From: JAQUCI01 sp964553255
GTDB taxonomy: Bacteria; Bacillota_I; Bacilli_A; Erysipelotrichales; Erysipelotrichaceae
Direction of reading: 5' to 3'
NCBI GenBank assembly: GCA_964553255.1
Contig: CAZKJS010000045.1
Coordinates: 1 to 9,217 of the forward strand
DNA: 9,217 bases
Below the pieces are notes generated by a model. That model worked only from the letters and a program-made list of their open reading frames with translations, was not told the DNA's origin and searched no databases. Positions 1 through 7,105 of this stretch are shown here, piece by piece; the stretch's first letter is position 1, and the number at the start of each line of letters is the position of its first letter. The position numbers and the translations under genes are program-made.

Positions 1-20
1 TCCGGCTTTTTACAAAGGCC

Positions 21-53
21 AAGGGAGGAACTTCGTTATGAAGTCCCTCCCTT
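21..53 (-). terminator. Hairpin after the aldolase gene, probable transcription terminator
   Basis: A 14-bp stem (21-34 with 40-53) closes a 5-nt loop. Read on the minus strand, all 14 positions pair if one G-U is allowed. Read on the plus strand the same position is an A-C mismatch, so the structure fits a minus-strand transcript leaving the aldolase gene. The run after the stem is GGCCTTTGT, a poor U-tract, so termination may be incomplete or the hairpin may protect the 3' end. Confidence 0.62.
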
Positions 54-71
54 GCAACGGTCGTTTCATTA

Positions 72-956
72 TTATTCATGTCCTACAATTCTTGCTTCAC
101 CAAAGTAGTAACGATCATTTGATCCAATCATACGAATATAATTTCGTACAAACTCTTTTATAGCGGCTTCAGCAGTTATACATAAATCTAGGTAGTCGGC
201 TTTAGGGTTATCTTCCATTTTCTTTACCATAGCGGCTTGTGCAACATTGAATGCATCAGTACAAACGTTTATTTTATTAATGCCACATTCAACAGCTTTG
301 CGAATGTTTTCTTCACCTGAACCAGAACCACCATGTAACACTAAAGGCATGTCTAGAGTTTTCTTTAATAAACTCAATCTTTCAAAATCAAGCTTTGGTA
401 TATACCCTTTAGGATAGTTACCATGAGCAGTGCCTACAGCGACCGCTAAAGCATCTATACCAGTTAACTCAACAAATAGTTTAGCTTGAGATGGATCAGT
501 ATATAAATCTAATTTTGTGTTATCAGCGTCAGCAGCTTGACCAACATGTCCTAATTCAGCTTCAACGCAAATATTGTGAGGATGAGCTAGTTTTACAATC
601 GTAGAAGTACGTTTAACATTTTCTTCAAAAGAGAAAGATGAGGCATCAATCATAACGCTTGAGAAGCCATCTTGGATACACTTGATTATGAAATCCAAAC
701 TTTGACCATGATCGTGGTTTAATGCGACCGGTACTTTAGCTTCTTTAGCGAGTTGTTTGATCAAAGGAACCATAACATTGCCGTTAGCATGTTTAGTCAT
801 CTGTCCCATACCAATATTGACGATAATAGGAGATCTTTCTTCTTCGGCCGCAGATATAACAGCGCGCGCCATTTCCATATTGATACTATTAACCGCCATA
901 ACTGCATAATTATTCTTATGGGCATCCTCTAGGATGTCTTTCATTGAAACGTACAT
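72..956 (-). CDS. Class II ketose-(bis)phosphate aldolase (Fba/GatY/KbaY family)
   Basis: A cytoplasmic zinc-dependent aldolase of 294 residues, full length for the family. It splits a ketose phosphate into dihydroxyacetone phosphate and an aldehyde. HDHG at 81-84 supplies the catalytic Asp82 and zinc ligand His83. The other expected zinc ligands are His178 (in GTAHG) and His208 (in LHGGSG). VEAELG at 131-136 and NVCTD at 230-234 complete the family signature. The start has a GAGGT Shine-Dalgarno 5-6 nt upstream, which favours it over the in-frame Met5. The gene ends in three consecutive stops (TAA TAA TGA). It is last in the operon, 28 bp after EIIC. Family members act on fructose-1,6- or tagatose-1,6-bisphosphate, and some on other ketose phosphates. 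Sequence alone does not settle which. No partner kinase lies in the window, so direct cleavage of the PTS product is possible (inference). Confidence 0.95.
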   Translation of the reverse strand: MYVSMKDILEDAHKNNYAVMAVNSINMEMARAVISAAEEERSPIIVNIGMGQMTKHANGNVMVPLIKQLAKEAKVPVALNHDHGQSLDFIIKCIQDGFSSVMIDASSFSFEENVKRTSTIVKLAHPHNICVEAELGHVGQAADADNTKLDLYTDPSQAKLFVELTGIDALAVAVGTAHGNYPKGYIPKLDFERLSLLKKTLDMPLVLHGGSGSGEENIRKAVECGINKINVCTDAFNVAQAAMVKKMEDNPKADYLDLCITAEAAIKEFVRNYIRMIGSNDRYYFGEARIVGHE

Positions 957-984
957 TTTATACCTCGATCTTTCTTAATGTTTT

Positions 985-2076
985 TTATAAATTAATGTCT
1001 AAATCAATGATTTCTTCTTCAAGACCACTACCTTCAGTAGAAGTAGGTTTGATTACAGCGTAAATTACACCAGTAGCAACTGATCCAGCAACAAGAGCAA
1101 TTAAAGCCCACATTGGATTAACCATCATCGGGAAGACGAATATACCACCATGACCAGCTACAGATTCAACTCCCATAGCTACTGCAAGTCCACCTGCTAA
1201 ACCAGAACCGATCATTGAAGCAGGAATAAAGCGAGCTGGATCGGCAGCTGCGAATGGTAGAACACCTTCAGTAATAAATGCAAGACCCATTGGGAATGCC
1301 GTTTTAGCTGTTTCTTTTTCAACGATGCTGAACTTTTTTGGAGCAATTAATGTTGAAACGAAAACGCCGATAGGAGGAGTCATACCACCGATAATCTTAG
1401 CTGACATTGGGCCGTAGATACCATCTGCACCTAAGCCATTTGCAGCCATAGAGGCTGTTTTGTTAACTGGGCCACCCATATCAAAGCCCATACAAGCTCC
1501 AATAACAGCACCAATTACGAATTTTGAACCACTATTTAATGACATGATCCAAGCTTGTAATGAGTTCATCAACCAAGCAAGAGGTTGTGCAAACACCATC
1601 AAGAACAACATACCACATACAACAGTTGCAAGTACTGGTATTATCATAACTGGCATTAAACCAACAGACCATTTAGGAAGTTTCCAAGTTTTCATCCAAT
1701 TTACAAATAAACCAATAATAACACCCATGATCAAACCACCAAGGAAACCGGCTTTTGATTGAGCAGCCATGTAACCAATGATCAAACCTGGTGTAATACC
1801 TGGACGCTCAGAGATTGAGTAAGCAATACCAGCTGTTAATACAGCTACAGCAAAATTCATACCATAAGAACTTAATTGGTTGACACCCCACCAAAAACCT
1901 AACCATTCAAACGGGTTTAGGTTAGAAAATGGTGTAGCACCTGCAGCGACGTAACTACCAATATTATATCCACCAAAACCTTTAGCTAAAGCACCGAGGA
2001 TACCTCCGGCTACAACTACAGGAATCATGTAGGAAATACCAGTCATTACATGTTTTTTCAAGTTAAACTTTTTCAT
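985..2076 (-). CDS. PTS fructose-family EIIC, membrane sugar transporter
   Basis: The integral membrane component that binds and translocates the sugar while EIIB phosphorylates it. At 363 residues it is a stand-alone FruA/FrwC-type EIIC. Many hydrophobic segments span about residues 12-32, 72-87, 95-127, 138-170, 184-197, 232-246, 288-303 and 322-343. Family motifs are clear: MTGISYMIPVVVAGG near the N terminus, RPGITPGLI at 91-99, GFDMGGPVNK at 197-206, ITEGVLPFAAADP at 268-280 and GHGG at 308-311. The acidic tail after residue 347 carries no EIIA or EIIB domain. The start has AAGGGG 5 nt upstream and lies 12 bp after the EIIB stop, so the two are surely co-transcribed. The exact sugar is not evident. 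The fructose superfamily also covers fructose-like and mannosylglycerate-type transporters. Confidence 0.95.
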   Translation of the reverse strand: MKKFNLKKHVMTGISYMIPVVVAGGILGALAKGFGGYNIGSYVAAGATPFSNLNPFEWLGFWWGVNQLSSYGMNFAVAVLTAGIAYSISERPGITPGLIIGYMAAQSKAGFLGGLIMGVIIGLFVNWMKTWKLPKWSVGLMPVMIIPVLATVVCGMLFLMVFAQPLAWLMNSLQAWIMSLNSGSKFVIGAVIGACMGFDMGGPVNKTASMAANGLGADGIYGPMSAKIIGGMTPPIGVFVSTLIAPKKFSIVEKETAKTAFPMGLAFITEGVLPFAAADPARFIPASMIGSGLAGGLAVAMGVESVAGHGGIFVFPMMVNPMWALIALVAGSVATGVIYAVIKPTSTEGSGLEEEIIDLDINL

Positions 2077-2088
2077 ATTTTCCCCTTT

Positions 2089-2400
2089 TTATTTTCCTAA
2101 TTTCTTTTCAATTGTTGCGATTAAACTTTTTGGATTCTTCATTGCCATACTGATTGGTATGTCAACCACAGGTTTACCAGCAAATCGCTCTAATCCGCTT
2201 ACTGCAATATCATGGGCGATTATTACAACATCACATTCAGCAATATCTTCTTGGCTTAGTGCGTTTTGTGTTCCGATTGTTCCTTGGGTCTCGATCTTAC
2301 ATTCGTGTCCCGCTGCTTTAGCGGACTCGATAATTTTTTCGGCCACGATGTAAGTATGAGCGATACCAGCAGTACAAGCCGTTATACCAATAATCTTCAT
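2089..2400 (-). CDS. PTS fructose-family EIIB, phosphotransfer subunit
   Basis: A 103-residue stand-alone EIIB of the fructose type. It accepts phosphate from EIIA and passes it to the sugar held in EIIC at the inner face of the membrane. The N terminus has the phosphocysteine loop of the family, ITACTAGIAHTYIVAE at 6-21, with active Cys9. The usual ACPTGIAHT pattern is present, with Thr in place of Pro after the Cys and Ala in place of Thr. A typical AHD motif appears mid-protein. The Shine-Dalgarno is AGGTGAG just before the ATG. It is the first gene of the EIIB-EIIC-aldolase unit, behind its own promoter in the gap that follows EIIA. Confidence 0.95.
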   Translation of the reverse strand: MKIIGITACTAGIAHTYIVAEKIIESAKAAGHECKIETQGTIGTQNALSQEDIAECDVVIIAHDIAVSGLERFAGKPVVDIPISMAMKNPKSLIATIEKKLGK

Positions 2401-2451
2401 TTTCTCACCTCTACTTTCTACTGATTGTCTCTAGCTTGATAATAAAATAAC

Positions 2452-2480
2452 ATTATATGTAAGTGCTACCAAAATTTAAA
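2452..2480 (-). promoter_or_regulatory. Promoter of the EIIB-EIIC-aldolase unit
   Basis: On the minus strand, TTTAAA (2480-2475) and a perfect TATAAT (2457-2452) are separated by exactly 17 nt. The start point would fall near 2445, giving a leader of about 45 nt to the EIIB ATG. The weak -35 is overlapped by one copy of the 11-bp box, with a second copy just upstream. This is the layout expected of a promoter that needs an activator. No terminator is seen between EIIA and this promoter, so readthrough from upstream is also possible. Confidence 0.6.
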
Positions 2481-2502
2481 CGGTAATTATAAAACGGTAA
2501 TT
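2478..2502 (-). repeat. Two direct copies of the AAACGGTAATT box, candidate activator site
   Basis: The 11-mer AAACGGTAATT occurs at 2478-2488 and 2492-2502, 14 bp start to start. Relative to the predicted EIIB start point the copies cover about -34 to -44 and -48 to -58, a position typical for activators. Further copies lie at 5017-5027 and 8253-8263. The bound protein is not known. The PRD regulator encoded upstream is the natural candidate (inference). Confidence 0.55.
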
Positions 2503-2506
2503 TTTA

Positions 2507-2959
2507 TTAGTCACAAAGCAGGTCTAAAAGGGTGTTTTTAGTTTTGGCTTTTTGAAGTTTTAATGTTCTTTCATCATTTCCTAACTTTCCAGCTAGTTCT
2601 GCTAGTAGTTTCATATGGTTTGTAGCGAAATCATTATCATCACTAACACAAAATAAAAAGATCAAATTAACAGGCTTATCATCATAGCTTTCCCATTTCA
2701 CAGCTTTTTTAGTTCTACCAATAGCGATTCCGATTTTTCTTACTGCTGAACTTTTGCCATGAGGGATTGCTATTTGATTTCCCATACCAGTAATGCCTTC
2801 ACTTTCTCTTAAATATATATCCTTGATGAATGTATCAATATCATCAATATAACCGGTTTCTAATAGTCTTAAGCTTAATTGACGAATAACATCATCTTTA
2901 GTTTTTGCTTTTAAATCCAACTCAATAATATCTTTATCTAGAATATTTCGCAGTGTCAT
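2507..2959 (-). CDS. PTS fructose/mannitol-type EIIA, stand-alone
   Basis: A 150-residue soluble EIIA that takes phosphate from HPr and hands it to EIIB. The signature RESEGITGMGNQIAIPHGKS at 51-70 holds the phosphorylated His67. His115 in NHMKLLAEL matches the second conserved His of the fold. Length is normal for a single PTS_EIIA_2 domain. The start has AAGGAG 7-8 nt upstream and lies 16 bp after the regulator stop, so it is read together with the regulator. It probably feeds the EIIB-EIIC pair downstream. The same type of domain also forms the C terminus of the regulator, so two EIIA-like domains sit next to each other in this transcript. Confidence 0.93.
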   Translation of the reverse strand: MTLRNILDKDIIELDLKAKTKDDVIRQLSLRLLETGYIDDIDTFIKDIYLRESEGITGMGNQIAIPHGKSSAVRKIGIAIGRTKKAVKWESYDDKPVNLIFLFCVSDDNDFATNHMKLLAELAGKLGNDERTLKLQKAKTKNTLLDLLCD

Positions 2960-2975
2960 GTAGTTCTCCTTATAG

Positions 2976-4946
2976 TTAACTGATCAGATACCGATAAAAG
3001 TCGGTGCTTGTCTTAAATCCTCTTAAAATATTAACTTCTTTGTCAGTGTCTACTAAATGTATGTATTGTTTATAGAATAACTGTGTACGTTTTATCTCAT
3101 ATTCTGTACTCATTTTTACTACTAATAAGAAAACTACATCAATCATATCTACATCCCACAATATGGGCTTATTCAATATGGCTATAACAATCTTGGCTTC
3201 ATTGATCTGACTGTGATCGCCATGAGGTATAGCAACCATATTACCAATTGAAGTAGGAGTTATTACTTCTCTATCTATTACTGTTTGATAGTATTTCTTG
3301 GTAACATAACCCTTTCTTACTAGTTTGTCACATAGAAATTTTAACAAGTCCTTTTTGTTATCAATGTCACATTTAAGAAAGATTAGATCGGGTTCAAACA
3401 ATGAGTGACATAAAGGATCAAACTGCCCTTTGATCAATGAGGTCTTAGAATTAAGCGATCTTATTTTGTGACTTATCTTATGGATTGAATTCTCGCTTAA
3501 TAATTCATCAATTTCGACTACTTTATTATCTTTATGTTCAAGTTCTTTTGTGGTAATAATCATGTCAGCTTTTCGATAATTCTCAAAACGATAATCATGA
3601 ATGCTCACAACCCGGATATCAAAAATGACAGGGAAAGTCCGTTTAAGTTTGTCACATAACATTTGATTAACTCCCATTGAGGTTTTAGTTACTAAAACAG
3701 CCATAATGGGTTTCTTGTTTCTTTCTAAAGCTGACTGAATATAAAGCGTTATATAACTAAGTTCATCTTCGGTTACTTTTAGATCGAAATGTTCCTCAAA
3801 CAAAACGGAGATCAACCAAGATACACGAAAGGCTTGTTTGAATTCTGATTTGATATAACCTTTTAAACCATTTGATTGGCTTTTTTCATATCTTAATCGA
3901 AAGATAGCTGGTTTCATGTGAATCAATAATCCGTTATATAATGTTTCATCATTGGTAAGATCAACATTTAATACACTAGATACAACACTGATGATCTTAC
4001 TTACAAACAACTTGAGTTTGTTGTCGTATTCACGAATGATTTCGCCAGTAGTCGTACTAAAACTTGGATCGATCATTTTTGAACACAATATTGGAATTGA
4101 CAAGAAGGCAATCTCATTTTGTTTTATCTCGATATCAAAACATTTAGCCGTTTTCTTCATTATTGTTTCGGCAAAGCTGAATTCATTATATGTTTGTAAC
4201 ATTCGAACTTCGTTTTCATGAATGAATATTTCATTATCCCCAGTTAAACCTTGACGATAAATAGATAATGATAAGAAAATGAGTATCTCAGAAAATGATT
4301 CTTCAGCGAACTCAAAACCCCATTCAGTTTCAGTACTCATGATACATCGTCTTACGCTATCTAAATCAACATTTGGCATGAAGTGATTAATTATTATATC
4401 TAACGACTCTTTGTGTAAAAAACGTAGAATGAAGTGTTTTACAGCAATTCGATATTGAGACTCATTATATATTAGTTCAAATCCCTTGTTACGAATCAAG
4501 TTAAGTTTGATATCAAACAGTTTTAGCCAGTCTTTACAATCATTCAATATTTTAAGCATTGTGGGCACACTTAAGTACATACTGTCTGCTAATTGACTAG
4601 TTGTTAAACGTTCATGTCTATTTATTTTTAATAAATATTTAAGTGCTGTGTACATGCGTGATTGATTGCTTTGAAAATGTTCAAATTGATTATCTGATTG
4701 TAACAGCTTATGAATCTCGATTTTTTGTTGGTTTGTAGCATCAAGCCATATGCCAATACGTCTTTTCTTACGTATTTCACCAAGCTTATTTTTCTTGAGA
4801 AAATCATTAATTGATTCTATCTTATTACGAACTGTTTTCTCAGATAATCCTACTTCAATAGCTAACACGTTGGTTGTTATCATGTCAGTATTTAAAACCG
4901 CTTTTAAGATTGCATTTGTATAGTATTGAGTCTTTTTCTCGTTCAT
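2976..4946 (-). CDS. PRD-containing PTS-controlled transcriptional activator (MtlR/LicR/ManR type)
   Basis: A 656-residue DNA-binding regulator that senses PTS flux through phosphorylation. Domain order: N-terminal HTH (about 10-50), second HTH of Mga/HTH_11 type (about 110-145), PRD1 (about 170-290), PRD2 (about 305-410), EIIB-Gat-like domain (about 413-470) and EIIA-Fru domain (about 515-655). The EIIA active site IPHG keeps His575. PRD2 keeps its first His (His343 in LIHMKPAIFR). The other regulatory residues look replaced: Phe224 and Pro285 in PRD1, Tyr402 in PRD2 (usual LHFxxxxER) and Thr420 where the EIIB-like domain normally has Cys. The start has an AAGGA site about 7 nt upstream. The HTHs make it a DNA-binding activator rather than a BglG RNA antiterminator. 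Its likely target is the EIIB promoter, but the substitutions suggest simplified PTS control. Confidence 0.92.
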   Translation of the reverse strand: MNEKKTQYYTNAILKAVLNTDMITTNVLAIEVGLSEKTVRNKIESINDFLKKNKLGEIRKKRRIGIWLDATNQQKIEIHKLLQSDNQFEHFQSNQSRMYTALKYLLKINRHERLTTSQLADSMYLSVPTMLKILNDCKDWLKLFDIKLNLIRNKGFELIYNESQYRIAVKHFILRFLHKESLDIIINHFMPNVDLDSVRRCIMSTETEWGFEFAEESFSEILIFLSLSIYRQGLTGDNEIFIHENEVRMLQTYNEFSFAETIMKKTAKCFDIEIKQNEIAFLSIPILCSKMIDPSFSTTTGEIIREYDNKLKLFVSKIISVVSSVLNVDLTNDETLYNGLLIHMKPAIFRLRYEKSQSNGLKGYIKSEFKQAFRVSWLISVLFEEHFDLKVTEDELSYITLYIQSALERNKKPIMAVLVTKTSMGVNQMLCDKLKRTFPVIFDIRVVSIHDYRFENYRKADMIITTKELEHKDNKVVEIDELLSENSIHKISHKIRSLNSKTSLIKGQFDPLCHSLFEPDLIFLKCDIDNKKDLLKFLCDKLVRKGYVTKKYYQTVIDREVITPTSIGNMVAIPHGDHSQINEAKIVIAILNKPILWDVDMIDVVFLLVVKMSTEYEIKRTQLFYKQYIHLVDTDKEVNILRGFKTSTDFYRYLIS

Positions 4947-5016
4947 TGGCGCATCCTTTCTATAATAATAGTTTATCTAATTATTTATTTTAAAACACAA
5001 ATAATCAGATACAGTA

Positions 5017-5027
5017 AAACGGTAATT
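5017..5027 (-). promoter_or_regulatory. AAACGGTAATT box in the regulator leader
   Basis: An exact copy of the 11-mer also found at 2478, 2492 and 8253. With its flanks it shares 16 nt (AAAAATTACCGTTTTA on the minus strand) with the copy at 2492. It lies just downstream of the TATAAT at 5041-5036, about +2 to +12 of that promoter, where a bound protein would block transcription. Negative autoregulation of the PRD regulator is a reasonable inference. Confidence 0.5.
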
Positions 5028-5035
5028 TTTGTTTT

Positions 5036-5062
5036 ATTATAGCATTGTTTAACAATAAACAA
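5036..5062 (-). promoter_or_regulatory. Proximal promoter candidate for the PRD regulator
   Basis: A perfect TATAAT (5041-5036 on the minus strand) is preceded by TTGTTT at a short 15-nt spacing, or by the poorer TATTGT at 17 nt. The -10 is excellent and the -35 weak. The interval is filled by the dyad at 5044-5063, so this promoter looks regulated. Confidence 0.45.
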
Positions 5063-5063
5063 T
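5044..5063. promoter_or_regulatory. 20-bp perfect dyad, possible Rex-like operator
   Basis: ATTGTTTA-ACAA-TAAACAAT has perfect 8-bp arms around a 4-bp centre. It lies between the -35 and -10 of the proximal promoter and downstream of the distal one. The shape TTGTTtA-N4-TaAACAA resembles the Rex redox-repressor site TTGTTAA-N4-TTAACAA of clostridia and streptococci, with one symmetric difference per arm. No rex gene is in the window. Confidence 0.42.
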
Positions 5064-5086
5064 AATATCAACATGTTTTCAATGTG

Positions 5087-5115
5087 ATCATAACAATATC
5101 ATTTCCACTTGACAA
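5087..5115 (-). promoter_or_regulatory. Distal promoter of the PRD regulator-EIIA unit
   Basis: On the minus strand, TTGTCA (5115-5110) and TATGAT (5092-5087) are exactly 17 nt apart, each one base from consensus. The start would be near 5080, giving a leader of about 135 nt that contains the dyad and the AAACGGTAATT box. This is the best sigma-A-type match in the 222-bp gap between the two regulator genes. Confidence 0.6.
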
Positions 5116-5148
5116 ATCGATGATTTCATATCTAAACTTAAGTAGTAT

Positions 5149-5171
5149 AAAAAAAGAGCCTTTATTGGCTC
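5149..5171 (-). terminator. Rho-independent terminator of the DeoR-family gene
   Basis: On the minus strand GAGCC-AATAAA-GGCTC (5171-5156) is followed by seven T (5155-5149). The short GC-rich stem and uninterrupted T-run are typical. The stem begins inside the DeoR stop codon (5172-5170), so the gene ends exactly at its terminator and is separated from the PTS operon downstream. Confidence 0.85.
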
Positions 5172-5922
5172 AGTACATGACTTTGATTTTAAGTTCTTGA
5201 TAAAGATCTTTGAAATGTGTTGGTGGTGCTTGATCGGTTATGATAACTTCAATCGGTTTATAATCGGTGAAACGATTAAATCCTTGTTGTTCAAACTTTG
5301 TATGATCAACGACAATATATACGTGATTACTATTATCAATAACCATGCGTTTGATCTTACCTTCATTGATGTCGGTGTTAGTGCATCCTTTATCATCGAT
5401 TCCGACGGTTGAAATGAAGGATTTGTCGAAGACATATGGTATATCAATATTGGTTGGTTGAAAACTTTTAGTTTCAGTATTTAACTGCCCACCTAAACTT
5501 ATAAGTTTAATGTTTACTTGATCAGCTAAAGCGTTGATGACATAAAGACTGTGAGTGATCACAGTTAAGCATTGGAAGTTTAATAAGTAAGGTGTTATTC
5601 GATAAGCGGTGGTTCCTGAATCAAGGAAGATTACATCATTTTCTTTGATCATAGAAGCGGCTAATTCACCAATGTATAATTTTTCTTTTTCGGATTTAAG
5701 CATTCGATCATCAAGTGAGGGGATTGCTGAATTTACAACTAGATTACTAGTGTAAACAACCCCGCCATAGACTTTGCTGATAAGACCTTTTTCACTCAAA
5801 TATGACAAATCTCTTCTTAAAGTTTGCAAAGAGATATTAAAAGTTTGACATAATTGCTTATTGGTAACTGAATGATTTCTTTCGATCATTTCGATCATAG
5901 CTTGGATGCGATTGTATTTCAA
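5170..5922 (-). CDS. DeoR-family sugar-phosphate-responsive repressor
   Basis: A 250-residue regulator with an N-terminal HTH (about 18-42, with LQTLRRDLSYLSEKGLISKV and the usual GG at 53-54) and a C-terminal DeoRC sensor. LDSGTTAYRI at 100-109 is the sugar-phosphate pocket loop. VGID..G.T..D..E and VVDHTKF at 204-210 are standard for the family. I chose the TTG start at 5922 because AGGTGAT (5933-5927) sits 4 nt before it. An in-frame GTG at 5931 has no ribosome binding site and would start within 2-3 nt of the predicted transcript end. The gene is divergent from the transaldolase-dehydrogenase operon, its most likely target, and may repress itself. A phosphorylated sugar intermediate is the expected inducer. 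Confidence 0.93.
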   Translation of the reverse strand: MKYNRIQAMIEMIERNHSVTNKQLCQTFNISLQTLRRDLSYLSEKGLISKVYGGVVYTSNLVVNSAIPSLDDRMLKSEKEKLYIGELAASMIKENDVIFLDSGTTAYRITPYLLNFQCLTVITHSLYVINALADQVNIKLISLGGQLNTETKSFQPTNIDIPYVFDKSFISTVGIDDKGCTNTDINEGKIKRMVIDNSNHVYIVVDHTKFEQQGFNRFTDYKPIEVIITDQAPPTHFKDLYQELKIKVMY

Positions 5923-5939
5923 TTTTATCACCTAGGGTA

Positions 5940-5968
5940 ATTATAGAGTTATTAAGCTAAACTAGCAA
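5940..5968 (-). promoter_or_regulatory. Promoter of the DeoR-family gene
   Basis: On the minus strand TTGCTA (5968-5963) and a perfect TATAAT (5945-5940) lie 17 nt apart. The start point would be near 5933, giving a leader of only about 11 nt made almost wholly of the ribosome binding site. This supports the TTG start of the gene. Confidence 0.62.
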
Positions 5969-5980
5969 GAATGCTATAGC
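5956..5980. promoter_or_regulatory. GCTA-rich inverted repeats, candidate DeoR operator
   Basis: GCTA-AAC-TAGC (5956-5966) and the palindrome GCTATAGC (5973-5980) lie 6 bp apart in the middle of the divergent intergenic region. The first overlaps the -35 of the DeoR gene. A bound repressor could control both directions. A plus-strand promoter for the transaldolase is not clear: TTAAGC-17-TATAGC (5952-5980) is the only aligned pair and is weak. Confidence 0.35.
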
Positions 5981-6037
5981 GAAGTTAAACGATTAAGAGT
6001 ATTTATAAAATAAACAGAATATAAAAAAGGAGTATTT

Positions 6038-7105
6038 ATGAAAAAACTTGCAGAGACTACTAAGCAGTTTCCACAAACCGAAATATGGAACGACAGTTGC
6101 AGTTGTAAAGAGTTACAGTATTGTATCGCTAATGGTGGGGTTGGAGCAACGACAAATCCAGTTATCGTATTGAATGTACTTAAAGACGAAATGAATGATT
6201 GGAAGTCAACGATTGAAGCATTAGTTAAATCAATGTCTGATTCAACCGAGGATGATATTGCATGGGAAATAATCAAGAAAATGGGGTCAAAAGCCGGGGC
6301 GTTATTGTTGCCAATTTTTCATGACACAAAAGGTAAAAAAGGTAGAATGTCACTACAAACAAATGCCAAGTATTATCGATGCAAAGAGTTATTAGTTGAT
6401 CATGGTATTGATTTGGCAGCGACAATAAAGAACAGTCAAATAAAGGTGCCAGCATCAGCTGCTGGTGTTGAAGCGATTGAAGAGTTGACTTATTTAGGTG
6501 TTAGTATCAATGCGACTGTATCGTTTACAGTAGCTCAAGCTTTAAAAGTTGCAGAAGCAGTTGAAAGAGGATTAGATAGAAGACTAAAAGAAGGCAAAAG
6601 TGTTGAAGAAATGAATCCAGTATGTACGCTCATGGCTGGTAGACTAGATGATCATTTGAAAAACTACATTGCGAAAAACAATATCATATTTGATTTTGAC
6701 ATACTTGAATGGGCTGGCGTTGCTGTTGTTAAACATGCATATGAATTATATATGAAGCGTGGTTATAGAACAAAATTATTAGTTGCTGCTTTTCGTAATG
6801 CTTATCAATGGCATGAAATGATTGGCGCTGATATAGTCTTAACAATACCTTATAAATGGCAAGTAAAGTTTAATGAATCCGAATATGTAGTTGAAAAGAC
6901 AATAGATAACAAGATAAATGCAGATTACTTAAGTAAATTGCAAAGTTTATCAGAGTTTAATAAGGCATATGATGAGGATGGTTTGACAATAAATGAGTTC
7001 GAGCATTATGGAGCTTTTAAGGCGACAATTAATGGTTTTCTTCAAGGTTATGATGAGCTAATAACTATTATTCGAGCATTTATATTGGATAGTAATAATG
7101 GCTAA
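6038..7105 (+). CDS. Transaldolase-family enzyme (long form)
   Basis: A cytoplasmic Schiff-base aldolase/transaldolase of 355 residues, longer than E. coli TalB (317) and much longer than fructose-6-phosphate aldolase (about 220). VGATTNPVIV at 35-44 and Asp19 form the N-terminal signature. Lys136 in IKVPASAAG is the catalytic lysine. INATVSFTVAQA at 157-168, GRLDD at 201-205 and AAFRN at 250-254 correspond to the second signature and the phosphate-binding arginines (Arg202, Arg253). The start has AAAGGAG 5 nt upstream. The next gene, an Fe-dependent dehydrogenase, overlaps it by 8 bp, so the two products probably act on one another's substrates. The reaction is probably transfer or release of a dihydroxyacetone unit from a ketose. 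Whether the substrate is an ordinary sugar phosphate or an analogue, such as sulfofructose in the sulfo-transaldolase pathway, cannot be read from the sequence. Confidence 0.92.
   Translation: MKKLAETTKQFPQTEIWNDSCSCKELQYCIANGGVGATTNPVIVLNVLKDEMNDWKSTIEALVKSMSDSTEDDIAWEIIKKMGSKAGALLLPIFHDTKGKKGRMSLQTNAKYYRCKELLVDHGIDLAATIKNSQIKVPASAAGVEAIEELTYLGVSINATVSFTVAQALKVAEAVERGLDRRLKEGKSVEEMNPVCTLMAGRLDDHLKNYIAKNNIIFDFDILEWAGVAVVKHAYELYMKRGYRTKLLVAAFRNAYQWHEMIGADIVLTIPYKWQVKFNESEYVVEKTIDNKINADYLSKLQSLSEFNKAYDEDGLTINEFEHYGAFKATINGFLQGYDELITIIRAFILDSNNG

Noticed and set aside
38..163. A plus-strand frame of about 41 codons starting ATG at 38, with AGGGAGGAA before it
   Set aside because: The apparent ribosome site is one arm of the terminator hairpin, and the frame is mostly antisense to the aldolase gene with no family resemblance.
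5012..5030. The AAAACGGTAA core as a CcpA cre site
   Set aside because: Centred on CG, only the left half fits the cre pattern. The right half lacks the TTWCA part.
5109..5138. Plus-strand TTGACA with TAAACT 18 nt downstream, which would drive RNA antisense to the DeoR-family gene
   Set aside because: The -10 is poor, and the same bases form the better minus-strand TTGTCA-17-TATGAT promoter.
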